Assembly: GCA_021401465.1 (NCBI GenBank)
Contig: JADDMT010000064.1
Span: forward strand, 112,594 to 176,593
Origin: Teratosphaeria epicoccoides
Lineage: Eukaryota; Ascomycota; Dothideomycetes; Mycosphaerellales; Teratosphaeriaceae
Length of the DNA: 64,000 nucleotides
Direction of reading: 5' to 3'
Part shown: one piece after another, positions 11,235-24,300 of the stretch
Numbering within the stretch: the first letter of the stretch is position 1
How the letters are laid out: each line of letters opens with the position of its first letter
Notes under the pieces: model-generated
The model's input: the letters and a program-made list of their open reading frames with translations, nothing else
Database searches by the model: none
What the model was told of the DNA's origin: nothing
Position numbers and translations under genes: made by a program

Positions 11235-11834
11235 AATAAAAATGATGGACTTGGTCGTCAGATGTAAACAGGCTCGCCAGTATTCAGGCCATCCTGCCAT
11301 TCATGTCAATCTGTTCAGTCCACACGTCGGAGACAAGAGGGTTACAAGAGAATGCACTCAAGTTGCTCAGCCAATAATCTCGCTCAGTGGAGGTACATGT
11401 AGTTGCAAACTCAGAACACCGTGCTAGCGTGCGATGATGATGTCGTCGAAGGATCAGCTAAGCGCAGCTCGCACACATAGCTCCATGTCTGTCGTTACAG
11501 AATCTGTTTCCCTGAAAAGTTTTTGGAGTGATTGAGGGAGCCATGGAGCCTAGCTGATCTGTTGTTATACATAAGCACCAAGCATGAAGATGAAGAATTC
11601 AGCGCCGCTGTGAATGAGATCTTGATTCTGACTCTATTCACTCCGATCCCCATATCCCACTATCTATCTATACACCCACATGCTACAGTCTCCAGCCTCA
11701 TCTCATATCCACAAATCTCTCGTCCTGGATATATGTCCTTCTGCGAAATTTAGATCCTGCCGTACTCTAGCATACCCCCAATCTCGATTCCACCAACTAA
11801 CTCCTCATGCACCGTTTCATGCGTGGCAGGCTCC
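11235..11834. other. Intergenic, upstream of the AMP-ligase and downstream of STE50
   Basis: No coding frame of note. It should contain the AMP-ligase promoter and the STE50 3' end. Confidence 0.5.
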
Positions 11835-14069
11835 TCACAAAACACCTCCAGGAATACTGCCCTGATTTGCCGCTTGATGGTTCGCCGGCGCTGTCCCGCT
11901 CCAACCTTCCTGCGGACTCGCATGCCGCCTCAGCATGAACATTGGTTTCCTGCCCTCTTTATCTAATTGCTTGAACAGCATGAGTGGTTTCTCCTCCAAG
12001 CCTAGACAGCGTTCCTGGTCGCCGTGGACGATATAGAGCGCGTACTGCCGCCAGTCGTCGGTGATGTTGTAGCGTTTCAATGCCTGCATTTGTCATGTCA
12101 GCACCTTGCAGATCATTCGCAGACTGCGTTCCATGATACTCACCACCGGTAAGACAACTCGGCAAGGATCCTCGATGCTAACGCGGAAGCTCTTAAAGAT
12201 CTCGACCTGCGGATTATCCCGATCACCCCTGTCAAGCACATCAGTCACTTCCATTACTACATTATGTTGTCAAGATCTGAAGTACCTCTCCCGTGGCAGC
12301 GGCGCCGTCTGTGGCGGCTCGTCCTCCCTGGGACTCGGTGTCGGCGCCTGTCGTCTCAGCGGCTGGCGTGCGGATCCTGGTGTCTCACCAACCACCGTCG
12401 TGGCTGTTGACCATTGACTCATCCCGCTTGTATGCTCGTCATGCTGACCGTAGCCATACCGGCTGTTGTCCCGAGGGAAGGAGCGAGCGGCACTTGAGCC
12501 CGGAGCATGATACGAGCCACCGCTCGACGGCGCCTGATTGTATGCCGGGCTCGTGGGACTCAACTGCTGCCCATGTACGCTGTTCGGCGAAGTCTGGCTC
12601 CCCATGCTGGCGGTCAAGTGGGAACTTGCGGCCATCGCGGCAGCAGAGGCCTCGAGGTGAGTACCGCCTGGGTCGTCCCTGACTTCTCGAGGCTGCGGTA
12701 CATGCGTCTGCGATGGATAGGTAGGTGATGGCTGCTTCGGTGCACTTCCCAGGAACAGCTTCTTTGTGGAGAACTTGCGACTAAGTGAGCTGCCCTTGCT
12801 TTCCTTAGGTGCCGCAAGGTTATCAGCGTGCTTCACCGAGTCAATGTCTCGCGGAGAAGGCAGGTTCCCACCGGACGGGTCCGGCAATGGTGTTCGCTGA
12901 TCTTTCACCAAGCGCATGACCGGCAGTGTCTCCTCCCGGAACTTCCTGTACTCGTCTGATATTCGCTCCAGCTCCTGTTTCAGCGCTCGTAACTGTGACT
13001 CCGCCTGGATGATACGCTGATCTCTCAACTCAATGGACCCAATCACTCTAGCAATATCGTCCTGTGTAGCCTTCTCATCTCCTCGGTCACCTTCGGCAGA
13101 CGGCGGAATGTAGTCTCCTTCCTCAATCTTGACGCCTGATCGCAACTTTGCCTCATACACGGCCTTCAGAATGGTCAAGCGGTGCCCGACACTGGCCACA
13201 CCAAGTTCGCGCAGCTCATCGTGTGTCAGAGCGCCCAGCGCCTCACCGTTGACACCCTCGTCCGCGAACGTCTGGCAGTACTGCTTGAATGCCGGCGAAA
13301 GGCTCAGTATATAGTCTGCCACCTGCTCCTCACTCCACTGCCTGATATTGCCCACTGGACTCCTCCCGCTCTCCGCCCAGCCCTGCGTCGTCGGTGTGTC
13401 CTCGCCATCCACACTTTCATGCTCTTCCTCTGACTCGCTCGGGTGATCGGAATCCACATCATCGTAGTGCGTGGGCATGTTGTGCAACCGCTCGTACTCG
13501 TCATCTGCATCTCCACCATCCGTATCGTAAGCATCGTCTATGTACTTGTCCATCTTGCCCGTCGCTCCTTTACTATCGCCGCCGCCGCCGCCGCTGTTGT
13601 TGTTCTTCGGCGGCACCTCCGGCCCGACGGTCGCGCTCGTACCACTCCTGCTCCTCAGCAGCTGCGCTGACGGCCTGGTAGTTGCCGGCGGGTCCTCAGC
13701 CCTGCTGCCGAAGCTGGCATCTATCGGCGTCGTCCCAAAGTCCGTCTCGACTGGGCTTACTGGGCTCGTGCAGACAACCTGCACGTGCTCGCCGGACCCT
13801 CCCAGTCGTCCTCCCGCACTACCAGGTGCCTTCACCGCCAACGTCTCCCTCGACGGCGTGCTGCCCTTGCTGATGCTAGGGATGTGGCTCGCGCGATGTG
13901 AAACCCGAGAGAACCAACGGGTATTGTTATGAGGGGTGCCGAGCGAGGCGCTCGCCTGATGCCCTCCTCCTTTGTTCGCCGCAGCCGAAGCCAGACTGTT
14001 GTTGGTCGTAGGCAGGTTATTGCTGATGCTGTTGCTGCCGTACGCCTGCTCAAAGGTCATCTGCTGCAT
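11835..14069 (-). CDS. STE50: Ste50-like MAPK adaptor (SAM + Ras-association domains)
   Basis: Three exons: 14069-12286, 12228-12144 and 12083-11835. Introns are 57 nt (GTACTT...ACAG) and 60 nt (GTGAGT...GCAG). Phases fit and give 705 residues. The SAM domain sits near residues 240-315 (IRQWSEEQVADYILSLSP, GEALGALTHDELRELGV, GHRLTILKAVYEAK). A coiled coil follows (IELRDQRIIQAESQLRALKQ). The C-terminal RA domain is built across the exons: QVEIFKSFRVSIEDPCRVVL, then ALKRYNITDDWRQYALYIV and GRKPMFMLRRH. Ste50 binds the MAPKKK Ste11 through SAM and Cdc42/Opy2 at the membrane through RA, feeding osmotic and filamentation pathways. The N-terminal 230 residues are Ser/Asn/Gly-rich and probably disordered. 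An alternative Met lies three codons in. Confidence 0.93.
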
Positions 14070-15018
14070 GTCGGCGCGTTACCCGTACAGCTGGGGGGGG
14101 GGGCCAGGCCTGGCACGCACTGACACCGAATCCCGGCGCGTACTTGGCTGGATGCGGCTCTACTTTGCATTCATGCATGCCATGCATTCACCCAATAATG
14201 TCCACGAACAGGCTCCAAATGGTTGTCCACGTCCTGTAGGAGAGACTTCAGCCCGACCGGACGTCGTGTCACTGATTTAGGCTTTGATATGTGCCACAGA
14301 GTCAACGGCGGCGATCTGCTACGTATCGACGGAGCTGCACACAATAGCCTTTCCAGACCCCGTCAACCTTGTTTTGGCGCATGTCTCGCGCGCTACCTTG
14401 TACCTCTCGATTAGACAATCACTGCTGCAATCCAGCCACGTTATACTTGTACAGCTGTCGATTACATGTACTCTGTCCGCTTTGACCGGAATATTTCTCA
14501 GTTAGCCAGCGTCGATATCGTACGGGCCTATCCGCGACACCAGCGTGCGCAATACATCTGCAGGCCCGAAAGATTCGCCTCAGCCGGAAAGCCTTCCGCT
14601 GCACAGAACTATTGCCAATTGACAACACGCCCAATAAATTGCACTGTTTCTGGATGCCTACAAGCTTTCTGCCACTATTTGCCAGCAATCTTCGGCGAGA
14701 TCGACCTCTCAATAGCCCCTGTGTCAGCATACAACTCCAGACGACTCCTGCAAGCATATCCCAGTCGAACCAATTTACGACCTGACGTCGAGACGAACGC
14801 TTCACAACGTGGGTACACCTGCACTCGCGATCGCATCTCAGTCACGAAGATCGAGGGTGATGAGGCGAGCAAGCATACCACAGCATCGCCGCATAGGGTG
14901 TTAAGTCTCAAGTATCAATGACGTAACAAAAACTCGAAATATTGTTCATCACAAAGCGACGGACGCTAGGTATCCAATGCATTCTATCGCCCCTGTAGCT
15001 ATCCCTACCGTTCCACCG
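14070..15018. other. Intergenic, no supported gene
   Basis: An 11-base G run lies at about 14093-14103, just upstream of the STE50 start. ORFs here are short and without recognisable features. Confidence 0.5.
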
Positions 15019-18000
15019 TCACTCTTTCACAGCACTGCTTCTCTGCCTCGCGTACTCAAACAACACAATTCCAGCTGCCGTCTGCACATTCAAGCTCCTC
15101 GTAATACCCTGCTGCGGGATCTCGACCAACAAATCGCACTCACTTAGTATCAATGCCGGAATCCCTTCCTTCTCACTTCCCATGACCAACACCACTTTCT
15201 CAGGCAAAATACACTCTTTCGACCCCAACAGCACACTCCGATCTGTCTGCTCAATCCCGAGAACACTCCAACCTTCGCTTTTCTTCTCGGAAAGATAACG
15301 AGGCACGTTGGAAGCTGACAGTTGTATGATTGGGAGGTGTAGATGCGAGGACACAGCAACTGCGACGAAGTCTTTGTTGCTCGTGACGTTCTGATTTTGA
15401 AGGTGCATCTGGGAGGCACCAAATATCTCGGAGACGCGAGAGAGGCCGCCTAGGTTGTGGGGATTGTCCACCAGGCTTGCGACGACGATGATGTCGTTCC
15501 GATGGCGTCCACGGTCACCACTGTTTTGTGACAGGTATGCCTTGCCCTTGGTTTGCAATGCTCGCGATTCCCCAGCCGTTGACGGAACGAGAGCTTCAGT
15601 AGTCTGCGCAGGGACATTCCCAGGTACAACAGCTTTAGGTGCAATGGCAGCATGTCGCACTTCAAGCACTGGCCCGCCAAGCTCAATGCAGGGAGCGGGC
15701 AGAGACAGCGCCATTTCCTTATCTCGTGCGAACACCACCTCAAAGTCCGCCCTTGAGCAAGTCGACCTTTCGATCGTGTCGAGGCCAAACCAATTCCCTT
15801 CCACGAGATTGGTCATATTGTGATCTGCCACCGGATCGAATCGATCTAATTGGCGCTCCAACGGTGGATCGTCGAACCGTTCTAGGCTCCTGATATACTC
15901 GTCCAGCGCCATGTAGGCAGAGCTTTCTGTGACACTCAACCAGCCCTGCGCCCTTGCGTGATCTGTCAAGCGCGGTACCTGCCACTGCGCTTCATGGCGG
16001 ATGACGACTTTACTTGACGCAGCCAATGGTACAAGCATCGATATTAGTCTCGCAGCGAAGTCCTCCTGAGAGCCGTCAGCAGTCGCCAGCATGATACCTA
16101 TCTTCATCAGCGAAGCCAGATACTTCGGATTCGAGTGATGATCCTTGGTCGTGAGTTCTGTGAGGATACGTGCCTGCAGCTCGGCCGTGCGCAGACATAG
16201 TCTCGCAACGATCCAGCTGAGCAAATAACGATATTGTGGCAGCGGCTCAATGGCCAACATGTAATGCAAGTCCTTGAGGCATTTCATGGTTTGGTCAGTC
16301 GTCCAGCTTGGCGATAGCTGCTCCGATGCTAGAATGATGACTTGCAATTGCAGGGTGGATTTCCAAGAAGCTACCGTTGGAGGCGGACTTCGCTGCTTTG
16401 CCCACCGTTGCACCAAGCGATCGAAGACGTCCCGAAGAACACTCTGATGGCGGGAGCCAAGCCTCGAGATGAGATCCAGAAGCATAGCTATGCCAACAGA
16501 GCGGCGATCGCCGAAATAGTGCTCATATGTGAAGTCCTGCTCTGAGTCCATTTGCGAGCTTCGGAAGAGGGTTATGGTGGACTCCTCAAGCTTCATATCA
16601 ATTGTCGGCTCAGGAAGGCTTTCAGTGTAGTTGATGATGACGTCGGCCAGCAATACCAAGTCAGCCATTGCCGGCGAAAGGAAGATTGCAGTCCTAATGC
16701 CTTGGACCAGTGGCGGCACAAGGTAAACACGAGTCTCAGAGAGCTTCTGCAATCTCTGTACATAGATTCTCAAGTCATCGGCCAACAGGGATGGAGCCGA
16801 CACCAGCTGGACGACGTGGGCGTTAAGTACAAGACCAGGCATCATCTACGTCGCATCATGTTAGCGCTTCCACACCATATTATGGGGTAATAACTGACCA
16901 TCAGCAGTGTCCTTGGATGTTCCAGATATTCCATATCGCTGAAGATATCCTGAAGACATTCCTGGATCTTGGAGACATTGCATGAATCTCGAAGGCTCTT
17001 GCGCAGCTCGTGGCACTTCCGAACAGCTTCATTCTCGAGTAGGTCTCTTCTCGAAGGCGTATCGATGGTGGTCATAATGTGTTCAGACTGACGGTTGAGA
17101 ATAGTTGTGCAGCGGGTGCGAAGATAGTCGCGAGCCACTTCTGGAAATGCCGGCGATGTTGACAGGTTGGCGACAATCTTGGACTGAATCTCTGTGAGCT
17201 CGAAACTATTTGTACTGTCAATCCCGCGCCCAAGACCATCGAGGGTATACACAGCTGCATATGCAAAGTTGCCAGTGCTTTTGCCAGTGACAGATGCAAG
17301 GATTGCATCTACGACCGAACGGGTGAAAGAGGCTGGAGCAGCAGGATCGCCTAGGAGTTTCTCGAGGTATGCCGCCAAACTGATACCATGGTCGCAGTGT
17401 AAACCGCCATCATGATATTTGAGGTGCGAAGTATAGAGTGTGCCTTGTTGCGCCCAGGGCAAGAAGTTGTCTCGAAAGAAGCACAGGAAGTTTTGCGAGG
17501 TGTCCGGTTGGAAACTAGTGCGCATGATCCAGTTGCCAATGAAATTTCGATTCGACTCCTGAATCTTGGGATCCAGAGCAGACGCTAGGAGTGTGTAGAG
17601 CCACTCTCTCTTAACCAAAGATGCTGACGACGATAACAGGTCCAGGTCGGTCTCGCAGGCTAAGACTTGGTTCAGATAGCGGCTGAGGAGTATGGTTTCA
17701 AACACGATGCAGTATCTTTCATATTGGTCCAGGAGGTTTTCATTAGCTGTGAAGCGGTCAATCATTTGATCTTTACAATTTGTTGTGGAGTCGACAACCA
17801 TGATTCCTGCTGCCTGCATCACGCTGGTGCTTGTTCTGGCTCACTGAGCTCAATCTCAATTCGAATCGACAAGGATTCAACTGACTGGACCGCTGTCGGC
17901 TCAGCTGAGCCATTGCTGCCTGTGAGAGCGAATTGTGGCAGAATGCCGTGGATTGAATGTACCAGCATGCTTTTAGGATGAACGAATATCTACGTGTGCT

Positions 18001-18969
18001 CCAAAGAGATGCAGGCTGGCGAGGCTGAGGATGGCTGCGAACAATGAGTGGTCATTGAAATGTAGTGTACTTACAGTTGTCCATGGCATGCTCCGAACAC
18101 GCTATACAGCGTGTCGCTGACCCATTGTTGCTGATGGCAACAAAAATCGACCGCCTGAGGATCGCAAGACATTGCTTGCGCCGCTCGCCGTCACCTCGCT
18201 GCAGTCCCTCACGGAGCATGACCCAGTACGTCTCGTCGAGCCAGGCAGTCAGATCATGATGACCAGACAGTGCGAAACGCAACCAGATTGAGTAGCCAAG
18301 GCCAACATAGAACGGACTCGGGCCATGGATGATCAGCTCATGGATGCATTTCCATACTTGGACAAGATGTACATGCGAGCCGGCTCCTGGCAAAGTAGCT
18401 GCAGCGGAAAGGGTATCTCGAGCAGCCGTGGACACATCACGATCCGAGGCGCCCACAAATGTAATGGCCGCCTCGTTGAGCATAGCTTGCAAGCCAGCAT
18501 TGTCGAAGCCCACATCCTGTGCGAACTTGAAGAGCGATTTTATCTCGTCGTATCGAAGTTGAGAATTGCCTGCGTAGTCCTCAATAGGCTCATCTTGACT
18601 GGTCAGAGGCAAGACTCCTGTCATGGGTACTGCGACGTCCTGCTTGGGTCCAGTCGAAAGTGCTGCAGCTAGCCGATGGAGGCGTGATATGCATTTCGTT
18701 GACAGCTCATCTGTTAATAGCTTGTCTTGTGCGCTCACTGAGAGCACAACATCTACCTGACCAGCCGCTATCATCTTCTGAAGTCGTTGTAGGAGGACTT
18801 TCCGTACTTCTTCATCCGGACACTCGGCCAGAAGATCCAACGCGGAAGCCGCTCCAGACGCATCTTCAATGCTGACAGACCGAATGGATTCTCGCACGGC
18901 TTCTAGGCGTTGATCCTGGGGCACTTTTCTAAGCAGGGCCTGCAGCATGTGATTCCGGGCCTGGCTCAT
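15019..18969 (-). CDS. TRM3: tRNA (guanosine-2'-O)-methyltransferase Trm3/TARBP1-like
   Basis: The C-terminus is a SpoU/SPOUT methylase: VVASLVDNPHNLGGLSRVSE (motif 1), VVLVMGSEKEGIP (motif 2) and RSLNVQTAAGIVLFEYAR (motif 3). A very long helical-repeat N-terminus before it is the Trm3/TARBP1 layout; Trm3 makes Gm18 in tRNAs including tRNA-Ser. Secure parts: exon 18969-18075 (start taken at MSQARNHMLQ; an in-frame Met at 19023 is possible), a long exon ending at 16899, a 53-nt intron (16898-16846, internal GCTAAC) and exon 16845-15019. The stretch 18074 to about 17810 is unresolved. A 40-nt intron from GTAAGT (18074) to CGCAG leads into SILSLASLHLFGAHVDIRSS, then TAA; a +1 shift there gives KSMLVHSIHGILPQFAL. 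A further short intron would be needed to reach the next exon. Confidence 0.85.
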
Positions 18970-19343
18970 ATTGCTTGGATATGCCGACCTCCACGTCTGC
19001 ACCCGTGGCCTGACCGTTCGCATTGGTTGACGGCACAATGACAGGCTTAGCACACATCAGGGGATCACATCATCGACAGATTGGTGATATACCGAACTGC
19101 AAAAGAACCTCTCACGATGCTGGTCACTGCGAATTTTTCAGGCAGGCACGACTTTTGGCGCATTACTCTGTGGAGAAGCATATCCGAGTTGGAAGAACAG
19201 ACCGAAGAACCTCGATCAACACATCCAAGAAGGACAGCACGATGGTCCTGGCATTGTACACACCTATAGGAGCAGGCTAGAAGTACAAACGAATAGGGTA
19301 TCAAGTCGAACAAACCACACCGCCGGCCGTTGGAAATCAAACA
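18970..19343. other. Short intergenic between TRM3 and the tandem-PH gene
   Basis: Both neighbours are on the minus strand, so this is the TRM3 upstream region and the 3' end of the PH-protein gene. No coding signal. Confidence 0.5.
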
Positions 19344-20778
19344 TTACTTTTCCGTAATACCAAGATGAGGAGCTTGAGACGGTGTCGGCGGCTGCACAGC
19401 CACGGCTTCTGGCAATTGAAGCTTACTCGCCTCCTTTTCTTTCTGCTCGGCTCGCCGTCTGCTCAACAAGCTCTTGAAGGCGCCGAGCCAGCGGGCCAGA
19501 CTCTCCTCGTCGAGTGCGCAGAAGCGGTAATTGCGCTCCTCGCCAATGACTTGCAAGCAGGACGTCTTGCTCCTACTGATCGGATCAATCTCGACCACAT
19601 TGTGAATGTGATTGAACGGGACGATGAGCAGTGGTGTGTACTCTTCTTCCGTTTTGTATAGCGCTAGAGCTTTCGGGCGTAGAACCATCCACACCCGCTT
19701 CCAGGATCGCACGCCACGAGTCGACTTCAGAAGGTATATGTAGCCCTGGCACACGACGCGCTCCGAGTCATGAGGTGGTTGCGCTGTAGGTCCGCGAGGG
19801 GACTCTTGTGATGTGCCAAGGCCAGAGACCTGGCTTGAGTTACGGACGCCCAATGACGGTCTTGCAGGGTACTGCCCATATATGCTATGCACTTGAGGTG
19901 GATGATTTGAGCTCGTTGATGGCCGCCCTTCGGTCGCTAGAGACAATGCTGACATGCGTGCTGCTGGCCCTATGGCACTGTCCGAGAAGTCAGAATACGA
20001 GCCGTCAGCACCAGAGTAATCAGCTTGTGATGGTTGCCGTCGTGCTCCAAATGCGCAACCTTTCCTGGTCTTCGGCAGCGTATGTGAAATGCTGTGCATC
20101 ATCTCAGCGTCTGAAGAGCTGTATGCTCGATCATCCGGCACAGGACTGATTTGTGCGTCGATGCTCCTGCCAAAGCCGCGGAAGGTGCTCTGGGCGCCTC
20201 CTGGGCTTGCCAAAGACATCTCCTCTTCGTCGCGGTCGATGCGCGCCTCTCGGCGTATCATCTCGACCCAGTCTGACGCCTCCTCTTCACTGCGTGCTTC
20301 CATGTGGAAGTTACGCGACGGCGAGAACAGGCCGAACACGTGCTTCTCCTTCCGCTTTGGGTCCTTTTGTCGCGCCACAGCGGTAAGGTCTGAGAGGTTG
20401 ATTTGATGCCGCAACTTCGATTCTTGCTTATCGCGGTAGATCGATAGAAGATTCGGTCGCAAGACAAGGAACACTGGTTTCCATGACTGCAGGATGTCTC
20501 AGCCATGCCCGTTGGCATTTCCATACGTGCCTGCGTGCCCGCGTTGCACCCACCTTGGTTCTGCGCTTGCGCTTCAAGAGTTCGCCCGACTTGATGATTT
20601 TATCGAATTCGAAACTGCCGTTCTGCGTGACTGGCGACGACGTGTCCAAGTACAGTTTGCTGCTCCTTTCAAGGTGGGATGTTGGGGGTAAGTCAATGCG
20701 GCTAGGCTTGAGGTGAAGGCCGCTCCTCCCGCCGTTGAGCTGCGGCTGGCTCGAGGCCGCGAGGGCTGTCATCGTCAT
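19344..20778 (-). CDS. Tandem pleckstrin-homology (PH) domain protein
   Basis: Exons 20778-20554 and 20486-19344, intron 67 nt (20553-20487, GTGGGT...CTGCAG); 455 residues. PH1 starts at IIKSGELLKRKRRTK at the end of exon 1 and continues SWKPVFLVLRPNLLSIYRDK, ending in FHMEARSEEEASDWVEMIRR. PH2 is near residues 305-410: VCQGYIYLLKSTRGVRSWKR, VWMVLRPKALALYKTEEEYT, closing YRFCALDEESLARWLGAFKS. Both closing helices carry the conserved Trp. Between them is a Ser-rich linker of about 150 residues. Two PH domains and little else recall yeast Opy1, a PI(4,5)P2-sensing protein, but I cannot show orthology. A role at phosphoinositide membranes is the reasonable inference. It is divergent from EFL1. 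Confidence 0.88.
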
Positions 20779-21353
20779 TGCACGTGGTCTGCGTGGTGTT
20801 GTGGTGGAGTGCAGACATCAAGGCGGGCGCGTGGGTTCCTTATCGAGGGCACCTGCGCAGGATGATCATCGCAAGATTGACTTTCGGGTGAAGCTGATGA
20901 GACAATGGGAACTGCAGGGCAGACCTAGTCAGTGAACCTGGAGCAAGCCGTGTAGGTAGATTAGAGCCAAGGCACTGCACATTGCAAGCATGTCCCGCGC
21001 AGGGATAACCAGAAGGTGAGCATTGCCATGCTGTTATGAATCTCGTGCCTCATGACGTCCACGGTGCTATGGGGGGGGATGAAGGAAAGAATTGACATGT
21101 TTGGACTGACATACTCTGTCGCCTCCAGTATGATTGCGATACCTTTATTACTGATGAAAAGATTCACATGAGACGACTGCGCGAGAGGAACGGGAACCTG
21201 CAGCATCCATGTTCTGAAACTCCTCCATTGCGCAATACATGCAGCCTGAGTCATTCTCACTCATTTGCTAGCGGGTCTGCGATGATCTTACATCCATGAT
21301 AGCTCGCGTGGACTGCTCGGCATCACTTTGGAAAGGCCACATGTTGTGTCAAG
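20779..21353. promoter_or_regulatory. Divergent intergenic region between the tandem-PH gene and EFL1
   Basis: About 575 bp separate two start codons pointing away from each other, so both promoters must lie here. An 8-base G run occurs near 21072. I see no specific transcription-factor site I would defend. Confidence 0.45.
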
Positions 21354-24300
21354 ATGCCTGTCGTAGCACCGGAAAAGCTGGTGAAGCTACAACACCATGG
21401 AGACAACATAAGAAATATATGTGTCCTGGCCCACGTGGATCACGGCAAAACTTCTCTCACCGACGCCTTGATCGCCACCAATGGAATTATCTCACCCAGA
21501 CTGGCGGGCAAGATCCGCTACCTGGACTCGAGGCCTGATGAACAGCTACGAGGCATCACGATGGAGGCGTCCGCCATCTCCTTGTACTTCTCGCTGTTAC
21601 GGCGGAGCGCAACAGAGGCCCAGCCAGAACAGAAAGAGTACCTCATCAATCTCATCGACTCGCCCGGTCACATCGACTTCAGCTCGGAGGTGTCCACCGC
21701 ATCTCGATTATGTGATGGTGCTGTTGTGCTTGTTGATGCCGTGGAAGGCGTATGCTCTCAAACAGTCACCGTGCTACGACAAACATGGGCGGAGAAGCTG
21801 AAGCCTCTGCTGGTCATCAACAAAATGGATCGTCTCATCACAGAGCTCAAGCTCAGTCCTGCTGAGGCGTATACGCATCTAAGTAAATTGCTGGAGCAAG
21901 TCAACGCCGTGATGGGTAGCTTTGCTCTCGGTGAGCGTATGGAGGACGATCTGCGGTGGCGGGAGCGCATAGATGAGAAGGTGAACGCTGCTGCCGCGGA
22001 AAAGGAGAAGGAAGATGCCAGTGACGGCTCCAAAGGCCGCAAACGCGGCGTCACTGAAGATGCGGAGGGCATCGTGACAAGTACTCCAGCTGAATATGAA
22101 GAGAAAGACGATGAGGACATCTATTTTGAGCCCGAAAGGAACAACGTCATCTTTGCCTCCGCAATCGACGGCTGGGCGTTTACTCCGAGGCAATTCGCAG
22201 TGCTGTACGAAAAGAAGCTTGGTATTAAGCGGATTGTATTAGAGAAAGTGCTGTGGGGTGACTTCTATCTGGATCCGAAGACCAAGCGTGTACTGGGACC
22301 CAAGCATCTCAGGGGACGCCACCTAAAGCCCATGTTTGTACAACTCGTGTTGGAGCAGATCTGGGCCGCATACGAAGCGACCACTGGTGGTCCGAGTAAG
22401 AAGGGTGACCAGCAGTTGCTCGAGAAGATCACGAAGGGCTTGAACATTACCATTCCTGCACACATCTTGCGCTCACGAGATTCAAAAGCACTGCTGAGCG
22501 CTGTGTTCTCGGCGTGGTTGCCGCTCTCAACGGCACTGCTGGTGTCTATCATCGAGGGCTTGCCGAGTCCACACTCGGCGCAGGAGTCGCGGATGCCTGG
22601 TCTATTAGAGTTGTCGCCAGGTGCAGAGCACATCAAGCCAAATGTCAAGGAAGCGATGACGCATTCCGAACAAACAATCGGGGTACCCGTCGTGGCGTAC
22701 GTCAGCAAGATGGTCTCAGTACCAGAGAGCGAGCTGCCAGCAAATAAGAGACGAGGCGGCATGCTGAGTGCGGAAGAAGCACGCGAGCTTGGCCGCAAGA
22801 AGCGCGCCGAGATTGCGAGGGCGCAAGCGACAGCGAATGAAGAGGCTGATGTGGCGTCTGTGACAGATGCACTCAATAGTGCTGCCATTGGTGAGGGTGA
22901 TGAGATTGACGGTGCAGATACCGAGACAGACCAGCAGGAGAATCCTGAACAGCTCATCGGCTTCGCGCGTATCTTCTCAGGCACTTTAACCGTTGGTGAC
23001 GAAGTCTATGTTCTGCCGCCGAAGTTTACACCAGCAAGACCGCATGCGCAGCCGCAACCCCAGATAGTCACGATCAAGGCACTGTACCTGCTGATGGGCC
23101 GGAGTCTGGAATCCCTCAACTCAGTACCAGCCGGCAATATCGTTGGCATTGCTGGGTTGGGAGAGGCGATCCTCAAGTCCGGCACCATCTGCTCGCAACT
23201 GGAAGGAGCTCCGAATCTTTCATCGACTACTGCCATCTCGACAAATGCACCTATCGTGCGTGTCGCTCTGGAGCCAGCATACCCTAGCGACGTTGACAAG
23301 ATGATACGTGGTCTCCAGCTGCTGGTGCAATCTGATCCCGCCGCAGTGTATGAACAATTGGAGAGCGGTGAACATGTCATTCTTACTGCTGGAGAATTGC
23401 ATCTGGAGCGCTGTCTCAAAGACTTGCGGGAACGATTTGCCAAGTGCGACATCCAAGCTGGCGAGGCAATCGTGCCGTATCGCGAAAGTATCGTGAAAGG
23501 CGAGGAAATGAACCCGCCGAAAGATGCAGCGCTCGGCAGAGGCAGAGTCGCAGCTCTGACCAGTAGCAAGCAGCTCACTGTGCGATTGAGGGTGAGACCG
23601 CTTCCAGCTGCCGTCACCGAGTTCCTGGTGAAGCATACCGGCGCTATCAAGCGACTGTACTCAGAGCGACAAGCACAAGATGAGGAGCGCGTGGCTGAAG
23701 CCAGCAAGGGCCAAGCAAATGGCGATAAAGCCGAAGAAGCAGGTCAACAGAAAATCGAAGCTGAAGATACTGCTGCGGAAGGTGGACAGAATTTGTCGAT
23801 GGCCGAGTTCAAGCAGAAGCTCACTGAAGCTTTTGCTGAGGTGAAGACGGAGAAGGACGCGTGGGCGAGTGTTATCGACAAGATCGCTGCGTTCGGACCA
23901 CGTCGTGTTGGACCCAACATTCTGGTCGATGCCACAGTCGCCGGTCTCTGTGGGAAGTTTCTGCGTGAGGAGCATGAAGTGCCGTCAAGCGCAGATACTG
24001 CAGAGGGTGCAGCCAAACACGAGTCAACACTTGCCGACAAAGCCGCCTATGCTTTCCAGCTGGCCACATACCAAGGCCCGCTTTGTAACGAGCCAATGCA
24101 GGGAGTCGCAGTATTCCTGGAGGACCTCACAACCCATGTTTCCGAGGACGAAGCCGGCCAGAACATGGGTCGGCTCACCGGCGAGATCATCCGTACGGTC
24201 CGTGACTCCATCCGCCACGGCTTCTTAGACTGGTCTCCTCGCATATTGCTGGCCATGTATAGTTGCGAGATCCAAGCATCTGCTGAGGTGCTCGGCCGAG

